Positions 1 through 12,265 of a stretch of 64,000 nucleotides of DNA are shown in pieces. The stretch spans positions 786,001 to 850,000 of the forward strand of contig JAJKFH010000295.1 of the NCBI GenBank assembly GCA_023333565.1, given 5' to 3'. Position 1 is the first letter of the stretch. Every line of letters begins with the position of its first letter. Origin of the DNA: Puffinus mauretanicus. Lineage: Eukaryota > Chordata > Aves > Procellariiformes > Procellariidae. The notes under the pieces are model-generated. The model was given only the letters and a program-made list of their open reading frames with translations. It was not told the origin of the DNA and searched no databases. The position numbers were made by a program, and so were the translations under genes.

Positions 1-3000
1 TGCCCTCACAAGTCAGATAGGTACTTCATCTTAATGGTGTTAAAAATCTGTGGTTGCGTAGGAAATGCAGAGGATACTTATTTACCTTAGGAAAATCAGT
101 GTATTAATGTGCTTTTAAAACGTAAAGAAGCCACAATGAATACGTAGGGCATCTGATAAAATTGATTATTGCATTATTGTCGGATTATTGCATTGAAAAA
201 GTGGAGCTGTTCCCCTCCAATTTCTATGTGGTAAAAGCTCCTCAAGTTTTCAGAAAGTAGGCAGGAATTTCCCTTACTGTATCTTCATTTTCAATGTATT
301 GTGATCCTACAATATTATGCTGAGTGTAAGGTGGAAGATGCTTTTTCTTTTATCTGTTATACTTTCTAAATTCTCTAGGACTGCTGTGTCTCATCTTGCA
401 TAACACAGCAGATGGGAGAGAGAACAGAGTGGGGCAGAATCCAGTAACATCCTTTGGATGGTTGGACTGGCAGATTGCAGGAAACTGTGTTGATGGTACC
501 TGCCAAGTCACCAATCAGTCCGAATCAATTAATTGTCAAACTGGCACACAACTCCTAGCAGGAAGCTCCATGTCTCATTCCGGTTGGTCTTCTTTGTTTT
601 TCTATTTTTATGAATCCAATGTCACATTTATTAAAAAAAAATAGCTTCATTCTCTTCTATGAAGGTTCATCTGTTTGTTTATTGAAATCTTGAGTATCCA
701 TACTTCTTGTAACTCTGTAGATAATGCATCAAAGTCAGTACAGCCTGATTTTGCTAGTGTTTAATGTTTTCTGGATAACAAATTGTTTTCAGAAAATGAA
801 AATGTTATTCCAGGGAAGATATGCTTAAGATATCAGAAGTTAAAGCATCAGTGACAATACTGGAAAAGAAAATAAGTTTTATTTCTTCATTAACAACATC
901 CCCTAGTCACTACACTTAAAAGTTTTATTTTCTATTTTTGCATGTGTCTTTCTCCAGCAGTAATATTGCTGTTGGCTTCACATAAATGACCTTGTTTATG
1001 TCTTCATATTTATTCATAGCACCAAGCTATGATATAGTATACAAATGTAATATACACATGACTAACAGCATTTAAATTAAATCTGGTCTGTAGCAGGGGC
1101 AGCTCTTTCCTTGGGAACAGTGAGGTCCATCCCCACCAACCTTATTCTTGTTGGTAAAATCTTTCTGAGCCTTATTTCCTCCAGGGCAGAGGACATGCCA
1201 GCCCAATGCTGGCACTGGGGCAGTGGGCACACACACAGCAGGAGATGCCCTGTGCAGCCCTCATGGGCATCCCCACCACATAGGAAGCATTACAGCTGCC
1301 CTTTAGCTATATATTATTTTATTCTGGCTTGTTTTCGCACCAGATCTAGCTCTGCCTCATGTCCCTGCCTGCCCAAATGCCTGTGAAGATACGAGGCTCT
1401 AACCCCAGCAGCAGCAACGTTTCACAGCACAATGGGAGCACCCCATGTCCTCATACCCGCTGTCACAAAATCTGGGGTAACATTGATTAAAGCTGCTATG
1501 GTATGGACAGAACCTACCTGCCTGGCTGCACCAGCACTCACAAACCCACCATGTCCCCACTAGTTCTTGCGTTAAATGTAGTGCTCTTTGTAAGTGGGTT
1601 GGGAGCCGCAGTGTGATCTCTATGCAAAGAACTGCTCTTCAATGGACTCACTCGGCAAAAAAGTTTATTTTTCACAAGTGTAACTTTCTTTAAGATGTTT
1701 TTTTGTCGATGTGTGGAAGACATGATATGCTTGTGGAAGTGGGGGCCTGGCCTGTAGGAAGCAGGTGTTCCCTTCCAGTCCCGCGTTGCCATCAGACATA
1801 TGTCATTGTGCATGGAAAGGTAGTCTGAGCTGGAGCAAAAACGCATATGTAACTAGATAAGTTTGTATCGATGAAAAAGTGTTGCAAATGTTTCAGAAAA
1901 GAAATGAATGTTAAATACGGCAGCCTGTGCAGCATCTAGGAGAATCTCGTAACCTAAGATGGTCCCACAGGTTCGACCCTGGGTGGCGAGGGCCAGATAC
2001 ATCCCGCAAGTGCTGAAGGACTCTGGGTCCTGCCAGGCATAGATCTTCACTATTAACACCAGATCTTTACAACAGATTTGACCTGGTGTCTCCATTTCTC
2101 TCAAAGTAACCAGTGCACACAACATAGATTTTGTGTCAGTGTTATGACACTGACTCAAGACAAATATTGGATGTCCCAGCATCCAATGATAATGATGAGC
2201 ACGGTGTCTCCTCATACAAAGTTAATCCATCAAAAAATTCCCGAACACATTTGAATCAGCCGAGTGGGTTCTGACCAGGCTAGAGCTCTGTATCATGTGG
2301 CCACAGTGGCTCTAACATAGCAGCAGAAGCCCTGCCAGATGATGACTGAGCAGGGATCTTGGGTAGCCTGTGGTCTATCATATCCATGGTCTCAGCCTTC
2401 TCCTAGACTGCAAATATTACTCCCAGTCATGTCAGAATGGAACTGCATTGGGGCAATATTCACCCTGGATCTAGCAAGCCCAAACACTAGGGAGCTCCAA
2501 TGGCCAAAAACCAACAATAAGAGCTGACACAATTTTCAGAAATTCAGAACCTCCAAAGACCGAAGGATAAATGCACAAGTGCACATCTGTCATGGAGGTG
2601 AAATCACTGTCTGCACACACAACCGGAGAATTTGAGTGCACAACTTTTCCCAGAGCCAAATACTCACATGCCCAAATATAGAACTGCATATGAAATCTCA
2701 GTAATTTTTAATGTGTTTTAATCAAGCCCTTAGGGTATATTTGGATACTTGCCACTCTCTTCCCACATCAGTGCATTATTCAATAATACGTTAAACCTAT
2801 TAAAAAGTTGCTTTGTGTCGGCTGAAGGATAGAGTTTGAATTGCTGTACAAAGGAATTTTCCACTGATGGAAATTTGTCCACTTGTCTAATTAATTTTGT
2901 TTCTAAACTTGAAAAAAAAAAAATTATATCGGTACAGTTCCTGGTATACTTCAATGTGATTTTGATTACATTATACTACAGAAGTAGCACTGGCCTTCCT

Positions 3001-5129
3001 TCAAGTCTAGGTGAGAAGCTAATTGGTTTCAAACTGTTTTAAATATGCTGAAGTTATAGTTGTCAATTATTTTTCTGGAACAATAATAATTTCTCAGATT
3101 GAACTCTGCTTTTTTAGAGAGCTTTAAAAGCTAAAATAATTAAATAACTGACATTATTTTCCTTGTTTTCCTCAGCTTTCGCATTTAGAATCCTTTGGTT
3201 TCTGACCTCCAGATCCTGTTAATTTTGACCAGCTTTCATTCTGAGTTTAAAGTGTGTGCTGTGTTCTCTTCTTTTAAATTAGTATTGTGTTAATATATTT
3301 TACATCGCTTAAAGTTACTTCAGGAACTGGTGCCGAAGGAGATGTGGCAATATCATTTAATAAGCTTGCTATTCATGCTTACTTTTAATGTTTTTTTACT
3401 GATCTAATCAATAATTTTAAAGCAGCATTGCACCATCTTTGTAACCATCTCTCATTTAACCGATTATAAATTCTTTTTAAAAGATATTCAAGGCTAATGT
3501 GCTGTTTTAAAATTTAACCATAGAGATGCAATAGTGCTGAATGCACACAGAATTGCCTTCAAAATTTCAGTTGCGAGTTACATAAAATTATTATCCAGTT
3601 TCCAAAAAGAGAAATGCTTTTACAAATATTGCATTAGATGTGTGTTTGTTGCAACACCGCATTCAAAACACATGTCTGGTTACTCACAGATACAGCAGTC
3701 TTTTAGTATTCTCTGCGTAATATATTGTTGTCACAGAACATTTATCACTTTCGATACATAATTATCTGTAAAACAGGGATTAGGATTTTGTTGGGTAAGG
3801 CCCAACCATATGTGAAATCAGAACAAGGGCCATTACCTTTAATGCCTTTTTATCTCTTCGGATGCTGGAACAATTACCGTTCGGAAAGAAGGAGGACCGG
3901 GAGTAAGAATGGGCATATTCCAAGGTGTTCGAGACATCTGTTTGCTGATCTGTTGGATCAGTGTGCAAAAGAAAAAGGAAAATCAAGAGATTCATCCAAA
4001 AATTAGCAGCTAATCCTCCTCAAAGGCACATAGCAAAACCCGTTGCAGGGAATGGAGCATGTGCTGGAGATGGATGGGATGCTGATGGAGCGGAGTGACT
4101 GAATTTCCTGATGGAAGAAGGAGGATCTCCTTGGCTGTGTATGGCCAGAGCCACTTTTCCAGTTTTAGCACTCTGTTCTCAAAAGTGATTTAGGGTTTAA
4201 CCGGTGGAAATTAATAGATTTGATATTGAAGCCCGGGGAAGTTAGCTTTAGTTTTGGAGGGTTTTTACATGAAAAGCCAATATACGTTTTATGAGTATTA
4301 GGAATATAGGATTCACCTTGCCAGATCACATTAATCTAGCGCAAGATCCGTCTATCAACAGTGGCCAATATTGATGTCTGATACCGCTCAAATAGTTCTT
4401 GGATATGTCTATAACAACTGCTCACCCTGACCCTGAGCAGCCATATAACTTCTCTCCTGGTGTGCGGGGATTTATGACCCTCATATATTTCTATTTTCTC
4501 AGTGTAACTGCAGATATTTTATTGGGGTATTTTTGTTTTATTTCAAATATTTTTTCTAATCTTCTTTGAATCTTACTAAGCTTCCCTATTATTAGCTGTA
4601 AGGCTGAGCTGGTGCCACTTCAGCTCAGTATGTTTACCTGAAAGGATGCGTTAAAAAAGATGCTTATAAAGCCAGACGTACTCCTCTGACAGCCTGGAGC
4701 ACAGACATCTATCTGATCCTGCTCCCACCGACATCAGGGGGACTGCTGCCGGTGACGTACGTGGGAAGAAGAGGAGATCCTGCAGGTGTGGATTTTTACG
4801 GCTTTATACTAGGTGCCATGAAGTCGTGATCAAAGCCGTGTAGTCTGAGGTGTGCGCAGCACTTGGGAGCGAGATCTGAGCGCCTGCTGGAGCCTCTCTG
4901 AGACAGCGGGCTGACACACGGTGGGCACAGATGAGGAGAGAGTTTGCAGTAGCTCCAAATATCCTTTAAAGAACTGCTTGCTTCTCCTACCCGCTCGCGT
5001 TTGGTACGGCATGCTCATCTTCCCACTTACCTGCTAGTTAAAGCGAACCGAAGCAGCAAGGGGACCCCCTGCTCTGCCCGTGGGAGCAGGCTTTCTGGAG
5101 CACACAGAGGGAAAGGGGAACTTCATTTT
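1..5129. other. AT-rich unique DNA, no recognisable gene
   Basis: Open frames here are short (up to about 120 codons), overlap one another on both strands and resemble no family I know, so I read them as chance. Short homopolymers occur, for example A12 near 2912-2923. From about 4660 to 5130 the base composition becomes more GC-rich, with a TATAAA at 4665-4670 and a TGACGTACGT string shortly downstream. That could be a fortuitous or real core promoter but no coding exon follows that I can recognise. A tRNA B-box-like GGTTCGACCC at about 1970 has no A box upstream. Confidence 0.55.
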
Positions 5130-5247
5130 CTTGTCCTCTGGTGGCTTTATCCATGTAGAGAGACTTCTGCAGGGTGTCATGAAGCCAGGATAAATGTTAT
5201 GAAAATGGACTAGATAATCACTGTAGTCCCTTCCAACTGAAAATATT
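5130..5247 (+). mobile_element. CR1 LINE 3' end fragment (5'-truncated)
   Basis: The stretch around 5207-5240 (GGACTAGATAATCACTGTAG followed by TCCCTTCCAACT) matches the usual avian CR1 3' terminus, in which 'gactagatgatc...gtcccttccaac' precedes a short pyrimidine-rich tandem tail. Avian CR1 copies are very commonly 5'-truncated to this last 100-300 bp. The left boundary is not visible and is set only approximately. The tail that should follow (ATTCT-type repeats after AAAATATT) runs straight into the large pentamer microsatellite at 5248. Diverged from the consensus, so probably an older copy than the one at 53-58 kb. Confidence 0.65.
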
Positions 5248-5418
5248 TTCTCTTCTCTTCTCTTCTCTTCTCTTCTCTTCTCTTCTCTTCTCTTCTCTTC
5301 TCTTCTCTTCTCTTCTCTTCTCTTCTCTTCTCTTCTCTTCTCTTCTCTTCTCTTCTCTTCTCTTCTCTTCTCTCTCTCTCCTCTCCTCTCCTCTCCTCTC
5401 CTCTCCTCTCCTCTCCTC
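5248..5418 (+). repeat. Compound pyrimidine microsatellite (TCTTC)n-(TC)n-(CTCTC)n
   Basis: About 24 near-perfect TCTTC units run to 5370, then a short TC run (5371-5380), then about seven CTCTC/TCTCC units to 5418. The whole tract is pure pyrimidine on the plus strand and pure purine on the minus strand. It sits exactly where the short tandem tail of the CR1 fragment should be, so it most likely arose by slippage of that tail. Open minus-strand frames made of R/E/K runs across it are artefacts of the repeat. Pure polypurine tracts of this length can form triplex (H-DNA) structures. Confidence 0.95.
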
Positions 5419-8400
5419 ATTACCAAACACCCCCAAAAGAACGATCTGACAGAAGGTACCTGCTAACATAAGGTGTGCTGTATTTGAGGGCTGGGGGGAA
5501 GATTGGTTTGGAATAGCTTTTTTTCTGTTCAGTTGAAAATGTACTTAGTGACTTCAGAGATCAGGCTGCAAGACCCAGAAAACAATTCTTTTTCCAGATC
5601 GAGAGTACGAGCCACAGCAGCAGGCTCTGCTTATTCATTCTGCCAACGTGTCCCTGGCCAGACGAGCAAAGGCCACATACTGAGAAATGCAAGTAATTCT
5701 CTTTCCACACCAATTCATTTTTTGGCTCCTTTATCTAGACTAAATCTTCTCCTTTGTATTTAATAGCACCTTTAACTTGCACAACAAAAACAGCTTTATG
5801 CATATCAGCAAACAGATCTCCAGCCAGGTTGCCAGCTACTGTGGTGGGTTCGCAGGAGAGACATCTGTCCGATGGCAACTTGACCAAGACCACCAGCAGA
5901 GAAGCAGTCACAATCCCACGTGCTGACTTCAAGCTGGTAACCTCCAAGGACTAAACGAAAAGTTGAGATTTTCTCAATTCTGTTACCAGTGCTCTGAAAT
6001 TTCCTGTCTGTTTCTAAAAAATGCTCTTTATTTCGCACTTGGCATAGGAAATGCCCCAGAATGCAGCACAAAGCTTTAAAAGCAAAACAGCCTGCTCTTC
6101 TTTCCATGGAGTCTATGCACAGGCTTTTCTCCAAGGCCTCATTTTCGTTATCCAAAAGATACTCGGACAAATTTCAGCCCTCATCATAGTCAGAGCCTAA
6201 ATAAAATTTAAATTTAAATTTACCTGAATAAAATAAAATCCCAGCTAAGTATATCCTGAAACTGGAACCTAGGGCTGAAGTGTAAATCCCTTGGATCAGA
6301 AGACGAACCCACTTCTACGTCCAAAACCACAATGGACCTATTCCTCAGTTAAGGCATGGTTGCATTCACAGAAGAAAAGCTATTTTTGTAAAACTTTGGC
6401 TTTTGATGGCAGAAATCTTAGATCTAATTTCTACAATTTGAGGCTGAACAGCTATGAAACATATGTTGTGAAATGCAGAACGGAGTATCTGACCCTCCAC
6501 TCCAGCACTTCTCAGCCTCCTGCTCCCTAGCATCGTTTTCTGAGCCCTCGGGTCCCAGTTTGTGCACAAAGTGCCAACTTTTCCCTCCTTTCTGTGCCAG
6601 CCCCAATCTCATGTCTGCTCTAAATATGGTTTTGGCAATGGTTTAAGCGTTGGGTTGAAGCGCGTGTGTGTTTTAACTGGTACGCATTTTCTGCGCAATT
6701 CCTTTACAGGAACATGCCAGACTGATTTGAAAGTGTCTGATACAGGAATGGCTTATTTGCCTTTCCATCCAGGAACTGGGATGCTCTTAAAAAGAACAGT
6801 TACACTGGAATAACCTGATCTACGCCAATACAGGTAAAGTGGTGCAACCTCCTGACGCTCGCAATGCTTTTCTCCAGTTCACAGCGTCACTCCTTGCCAC
6901 GACAACTCAATCTCTGCTTTTGTCACGTTTGGCATCTCTCAGGGCACCAATGCTCTGTTATAATCTCCAGGTCTTTTAAAACGAAAAATGTAATCAATAG
7001 TCCAACTTTAAACTTCCAGCATGCCCTGAAGCTGGCTGAGCATATTCTTCCATCTTCGGTTTCTAATATGCCTATGTTTGTCCTTGTTGTACAAGTAGTT
7101 CTTGGCTAGACATAACCGTCAACTTTGCTGGAGACACAGTGTAAATATTTTGCACTTGTACAGCAGTGCACTTACTGAAGGAAATTTTGATGCATACCAG
7201 TCTGTGCCGGGTTAACAGAAAAAGCAAGTTTTCTCATCTTTTTGGAGCAGCTCAATCTGTAGTGTGGTGCATGATTTAGCAGCATTTGTGATGTTTCCCT
7301 GATTAATTCTTAAACAGGTCTCCTAGCAACAGACGAAGGGAGACCAAAAGTACTTTGCCATAGGAGAACCATCTTTGTATTTTCATGTGGTGTCAAGTAT
7401 TAGGATTCTTACTTTCACATTTATGAATGTGCACAGAGGTCTCTGGCATACAGTCACTTCTCCACATATATATTGCTGAGATAAGGCACTGGGTTAGGGA
7501 AGCTTCTGTAGGCACGATGGAAATAAGAAATGTAAGTAATTTCTTAAAATTCTAGCAACTGGATTTGAAATTCACACTAATTACTTGGTTAAAATGTTTC
7601 TTAAAGGATGCCAGGTTCAATTTTAGAGATTTTTACGATATGTTCTGTACCCTTCTAGGTAATTCACAGATGAAAAGAGTGAGAAAAGTAAGGTGAAACT
7701 CTTTTTTTGATATTTCCGCACACAGAGCAACTGTATTTGCAATTAATTTCCACTGTCAGAGAAACTGCATGTAAATATATGTTTGAGCTCCTGTCCGACA
7801 TGATCAGAAAATTTGATATTAGAATGTGACCCTTATACATTTTTATATGTGAAACTGAAATAAAACTGGAATAGAATAAATGCACCATTTCCATTATTTC
7901 GTTCTACCTTTTAACCTATAAAAGCCTATTCCTTCAAAAATTAGGCACAGTGCCCATGAAAGAAAGTGTCATTAGCAAAAAAGCAGCATGTTTCCACTGA
8001 AGTAGAAGTAGAACTCATCTGTGATTTGAATGAAAATTGTGCCAGAAGACTGCAGCGCTTGTGCATCCTTCTCGAAAAATAAAGGTGGAGCCTCAATGGC
8101 AGATTTGTCTTTGCACTCAAGGAAACCTCCCATTGGGTGGGCTAGGAGGAAAAAGCTGGTAGTTTCCTAAGGGCAGTAACTACTAGTTAATCGAGGGAAA
8201 AGACAGTTGGATAATTGTAAGCTGTTAAATCCTTAATTAAAGGACAGTACAAAGGAATCTCAGCAGACACACACGCGAGGTATTTTTCCTCTCCCCAGTT
8301 CTAATAAAATTGTTTCGATGGATGTATTAATTGACTTCAGGATTAGATGCTTTCCTTAGATGTGTCTTCATGATCTGGAAGTAAAATTAACATAACACCA

Positions 8401-11400
8401 GAATGCAGATTCTAAAGTGAAAAAGGAATTGAAGCGCTAAAGAATCAAGAAACAACGATAATTGAGGGGTAGACCTCTTTAGGAAGCAAAATCTAAAAAA
8501 ATAGATTTGTTTTCCTATAAATTATATCTGCAGAAGCAGGATATTATGCGAAATTAATCCCAAATTTAGAGTGAATATTCTGTGTGTATGGATTATTGCT
8601 TGCGTAAAGATTTGCAAGATTGAGCTCTCGGCATACATTCCTGGGTCATTACCTTTAAATCAAGTCTCGAAAGCTAAATATTGAGTTGCTGTCATTTCTG
8701 TAGACCTCACGGTGAGTATTTGCGTAAGCAGGAAGGTGGGATGGGCAGATGGGCCGAGAGGCAGGTTTGGGTTCCCCTGTGCTGGGGAGCGAGGAAGGGA
8801 TCGCGAAGACTGCAATCCCTCAGCGCACGTGCTGGGCTGCCGCTCCATCCTGCACCCAGAGCTCGGCACGGCTCCCAGCTCAGCTTGTCCTCTGCTTAGC
8901 TGCCTCCTAGGGCAGATACATTCAAAAGTTTGAAGCCTTGGCTCCCCTATTTCCAATTCTCAAGCTCTCTGCTCCTCTGCACTGTGAGCAAGCAGTTCTC
9001 TACGCTAAGAAACAGCTTGACAATTTGAAGAAGCGTAGAAGACTATCCATCGTTAATACGAAGCCTTAAAAGTATGTTTAATTTTGTTGTCTTCGGGAAA
9101 CCAGCAGACTAAAATTCCAGCTGCTCAAAGTATGTCAGCGTTAACTGCAACGGCAGGACTTTGAGAGTAAAATTGTAGAAACCACGTTTATTTATACATC
9201 TGCCTGCTTCTACGGTGCAAAGCTCGGTCTCTGTTTGCCTTTTATCATTGGTTCATCACTGCTGCATCCCACCATGCTTGTTTGATTTTTATTCTCAAGT
9301 TTGGGGTGGTTCAAAATGCAGGGCCAGTGCCTGAAGAAGCTGCCGTCTTCAGAGAGGTTGAACTATATCAGCCCAACCCAGTTACGATTTTCTTGTCTCG
9401 TGCTCGCAGGATACCCCTCCAAAGAAACACTGGGTGCAGCTTTTACAGCCAAGCCCGCCTTACAACATAAACACCCCACTTCTCTTACAGAAAGGTATTT
9501 CAGAAGAGAAAGGGTAGCGGGGTTTCCATATCCTTTCAGCATATGGCATCAATTAATCTGTCTTCTAACTCAAAATGTTAGTATTTTGTAAGAATGAGAG
9601 AACATTCACTTATTTCATTCCCCTTCCCACAGGCATACACTTAAAAAATGTTTCCTAACTTATCTTAATTCGTATCTCCTATTTCATAATTACCATTTTA
9701 CTATACTTTCTGCCCCTGTCATAGCTTAGTTGTGTTTTTTGAAATTTAATCAAATAATAATTAAATTCTGAGGGTAACACCTCTGGTTATCTCTTTATAA
9801 TTAAACTTTACTTTTTTCTTTAGAAATATTTGAAAGGAAAAGGCAATTGCTTGTAAGAATGCATGCATATCATTTGTGTGTGAGTTTGATGACTGAAGTG
9901 ACTTCGGCAGGGAATTCAGAGGAGATATACTTAATGCATTCAGATACTGGCTTTTTGGAATTTTTCTTTTTTTCATTTGGGATTGGTTAGCTAGTTTCAC
10001 GAAGTCCCAAATATATGCCAAACACAAAGCCCAAGAGGTTTGTGAGCCTTCTGTCTTAAACATTGTTTTTGCGAGCAAGGTAGGCAATACAAATTGTTCT
10101 CTTTTTTACCTTCCCTCACAGGCAGACTAAATTATGCTACAGTTTAACGTAACTCGAAACTCTTTCCTAGATCTGTTCAAGGAGGATCTATCAATATTTG
10201 CATAATGGGGCATTGGATTTACCCTGAAAACCTAGGGCAAAATCCAAATCTCACTTTGCTGAAGAGAAGTGAGTTAGAGTGCTATTAATACGGTGAGAGC
10301 CATGCCCAGGCTACCATTCTGTTTAGGCAACAATCTTTCTTCGCTCGAGGCAAAAGTTACTTGGCATCTGAGATTCACAAAGGAAAAAAAAAAAATGCCA
10401 TAACCCTCTCAATATTTCAGAGTTTACATTGACAAAATTGTTTTTAATATTTTATTGGACTACCTCCTCACTAGATGGCTTGAAGGTGTTTTCCTCAAAA
10501 CAAATAATGGTCAAGAAGATCTAAAATAATAGATTTTTTTCCTACGGTTATTTACAGTCCCATGATTAAGTCATGAAACTGTAGAATAGGCAAAGAGGTG
10601 ATTATAACATTGTCAGTGTCAAGCAAGGTGTCTGACAAGAGTTAGCTGGGCAAGTACATCCCCAGCTGTGACAGATGGGGCAGCGAGTAGAAAGAACATC
10701 GTTTTAGTCTATCAGCAATGGAAAGCGAGACTTGAAAAGTGCTGTCAGAGATGAAGAGGGAAAACTATTATGATGATAGAGAAAGTGATGCAAGTTTCCC
10801 CAAAGCTGAACTTACAGCAGGGCAAAGAGAGGGAACAGTAAGTAATAATCGGTGCAAATGTTACAGGCAGAAGGATGTGTTTGTTTTTGGTTACATGGAA
10901 TAATTCTGCAAGTAAAATGGGCTGTTAAGTATTGCACATCGATGTTTCTTACCTTATTAGATTACAAGGTTTTACAGCACTCTCTCAGAACCTGATAACG
11001 GTTCAGAGTCCCTCTCCTTACACAAACCTTGACAACTATACAACATTTTAAATTTAATTGCTTTAGCTGAAACTGTTCCTTGTACAAAGGTTGTTTTCAA
11101 ATTAATTAATCTGCTTCCTCCATATGTCACAATTCTCTTTTGTATCCTTCATGATCTTTCAGACATGAACGAAACTCATCCAAGATCCATATGTCTATAC
11201 ATTTGCTGTTGTTCTGCATTTGTACCTGATTTTTTTTTAATTTAAACTTTCATTGAAAAGTTACTTTTAAAAATAATAAAAAGCTTTTCAGAATGTCATC
11301 TAATCACAATATACTTTTTTTTTATTATATGAGAACTGTTATCCCTGATATGAACACTAATCTCACTCATATAACAACTACCTAAGGAAGCTACCGGGCA

Positions 11401-12239
11401 TTTGGCCTTTTAATGCAATCCAAGAGCTGGAATAACTTAAGCCCATAGATAACCAGCAGGAACTCTGCAGAGCACTCTCTAGTTGTCCACAGACCGTACA
11501 GCTAACTGCTAATATTCTAGAGCAGTTAGCACCTAATCTAATTAGTTTCCTTGGGAAAAAAAAATAGAGAGCACTATCTCCCTGGGTTTATAATGTCTGG
11601 TTTTTAATCCTATAATTAGCATTGCAGTGGCTTATCCTGGTAGCATGAGATATTCAGAGTTATCAGCTTTGCTACCCAAATTAGAACTCTTAGCCTCTCC
11701 CAGTTCAAATTATCTCAAAATAATTATAATAATTTTTATAAAAAAGGACAGGAAACTCACAGCTGTCTTGTGTCCAAAGACAGTACGTTTGCTGACAAAA
11801 ATGAGCACCTCGTTATTTTACAGTGGTTCTCAGAGGCTGGGCTGGCAGAGGACAATCCTCTGGCATCCTCACATTTTTCAGTACAAAATCATGGTAAAAG
11901 TGCTCTGGGTTTCGGAAACCTCTGGGCCTCTTGATCGAGGAAGGGCTGGTGCGACCCAGGGAATTGCAGCTCCCAGCTGCAATAGTCTCAGCCATTCCCA
12001 TTCTGGGAAGGTTTGGTGGTCACTGGACCAGCAAAATCTTCACTAATAATAGTCACAAGCATTAGAAAACTATGAACAGTTTCTGCCCAACTCTTTACAA
12101 TCATGAGTTTTGTTACCAGAAAGCTGAAAGAAAATGGTTTATTTTTCTCCACCTTAATTTTGTTACTCCTTAGGATAAAAAAAAACAACCAAACATCCAT
12201 TGGCTAAATATTGACCTCTGATCTAGAGCCTTATGGAAA
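5419..12239. other. AT-rich unique DNA, no recognisable gene
   Basis: No convincing exon, RNA gene or transposon seen. Small items: an AAATTT-type palindromic repeat at about 6205-6221; a moderately GC-rich patch at 8710-8930 containing a GGTGAGT donor-like string at about 8710 with no matching coding exon; A-rich runs near 10382 and 11550. Open frames are below about 140 codons and occur in several frames at once, as expected by chance. Confidence 0.55.
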
Positions 12240-12265
12240 TTTTTCATAGTTTAAACTATGAAAAA
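12240..12265. repeat. 26-bp perfect palindrome next to a poly-A run
   Basis: The sequence reads T5-CATAG-TTTAAA-CTATG-A5 with its centre between 12252 and 12253, and every base pairs with its partner. On the right the A run continues to about 12274. It could form a cruciform or, if transcribed, a hairpin. No association with a gene or mobile element boundary is visible. Confidence 0.9.

Noticed and set aside
1965..1985. tRNA-like B box (GGTTCGACCC)
   Set aside because: No A box or cloverleaf-forming sequence at the right distance. The similar GGGTTCGACCC near 36767 fails for the same reason.
5034..5469. Minus-strand frames rich in Arg, Glu and Lys
   Set aside because: They are translations of the purine strand of the TCTTC/CTCTC microsatellite and not a charged coiled-coil protein.
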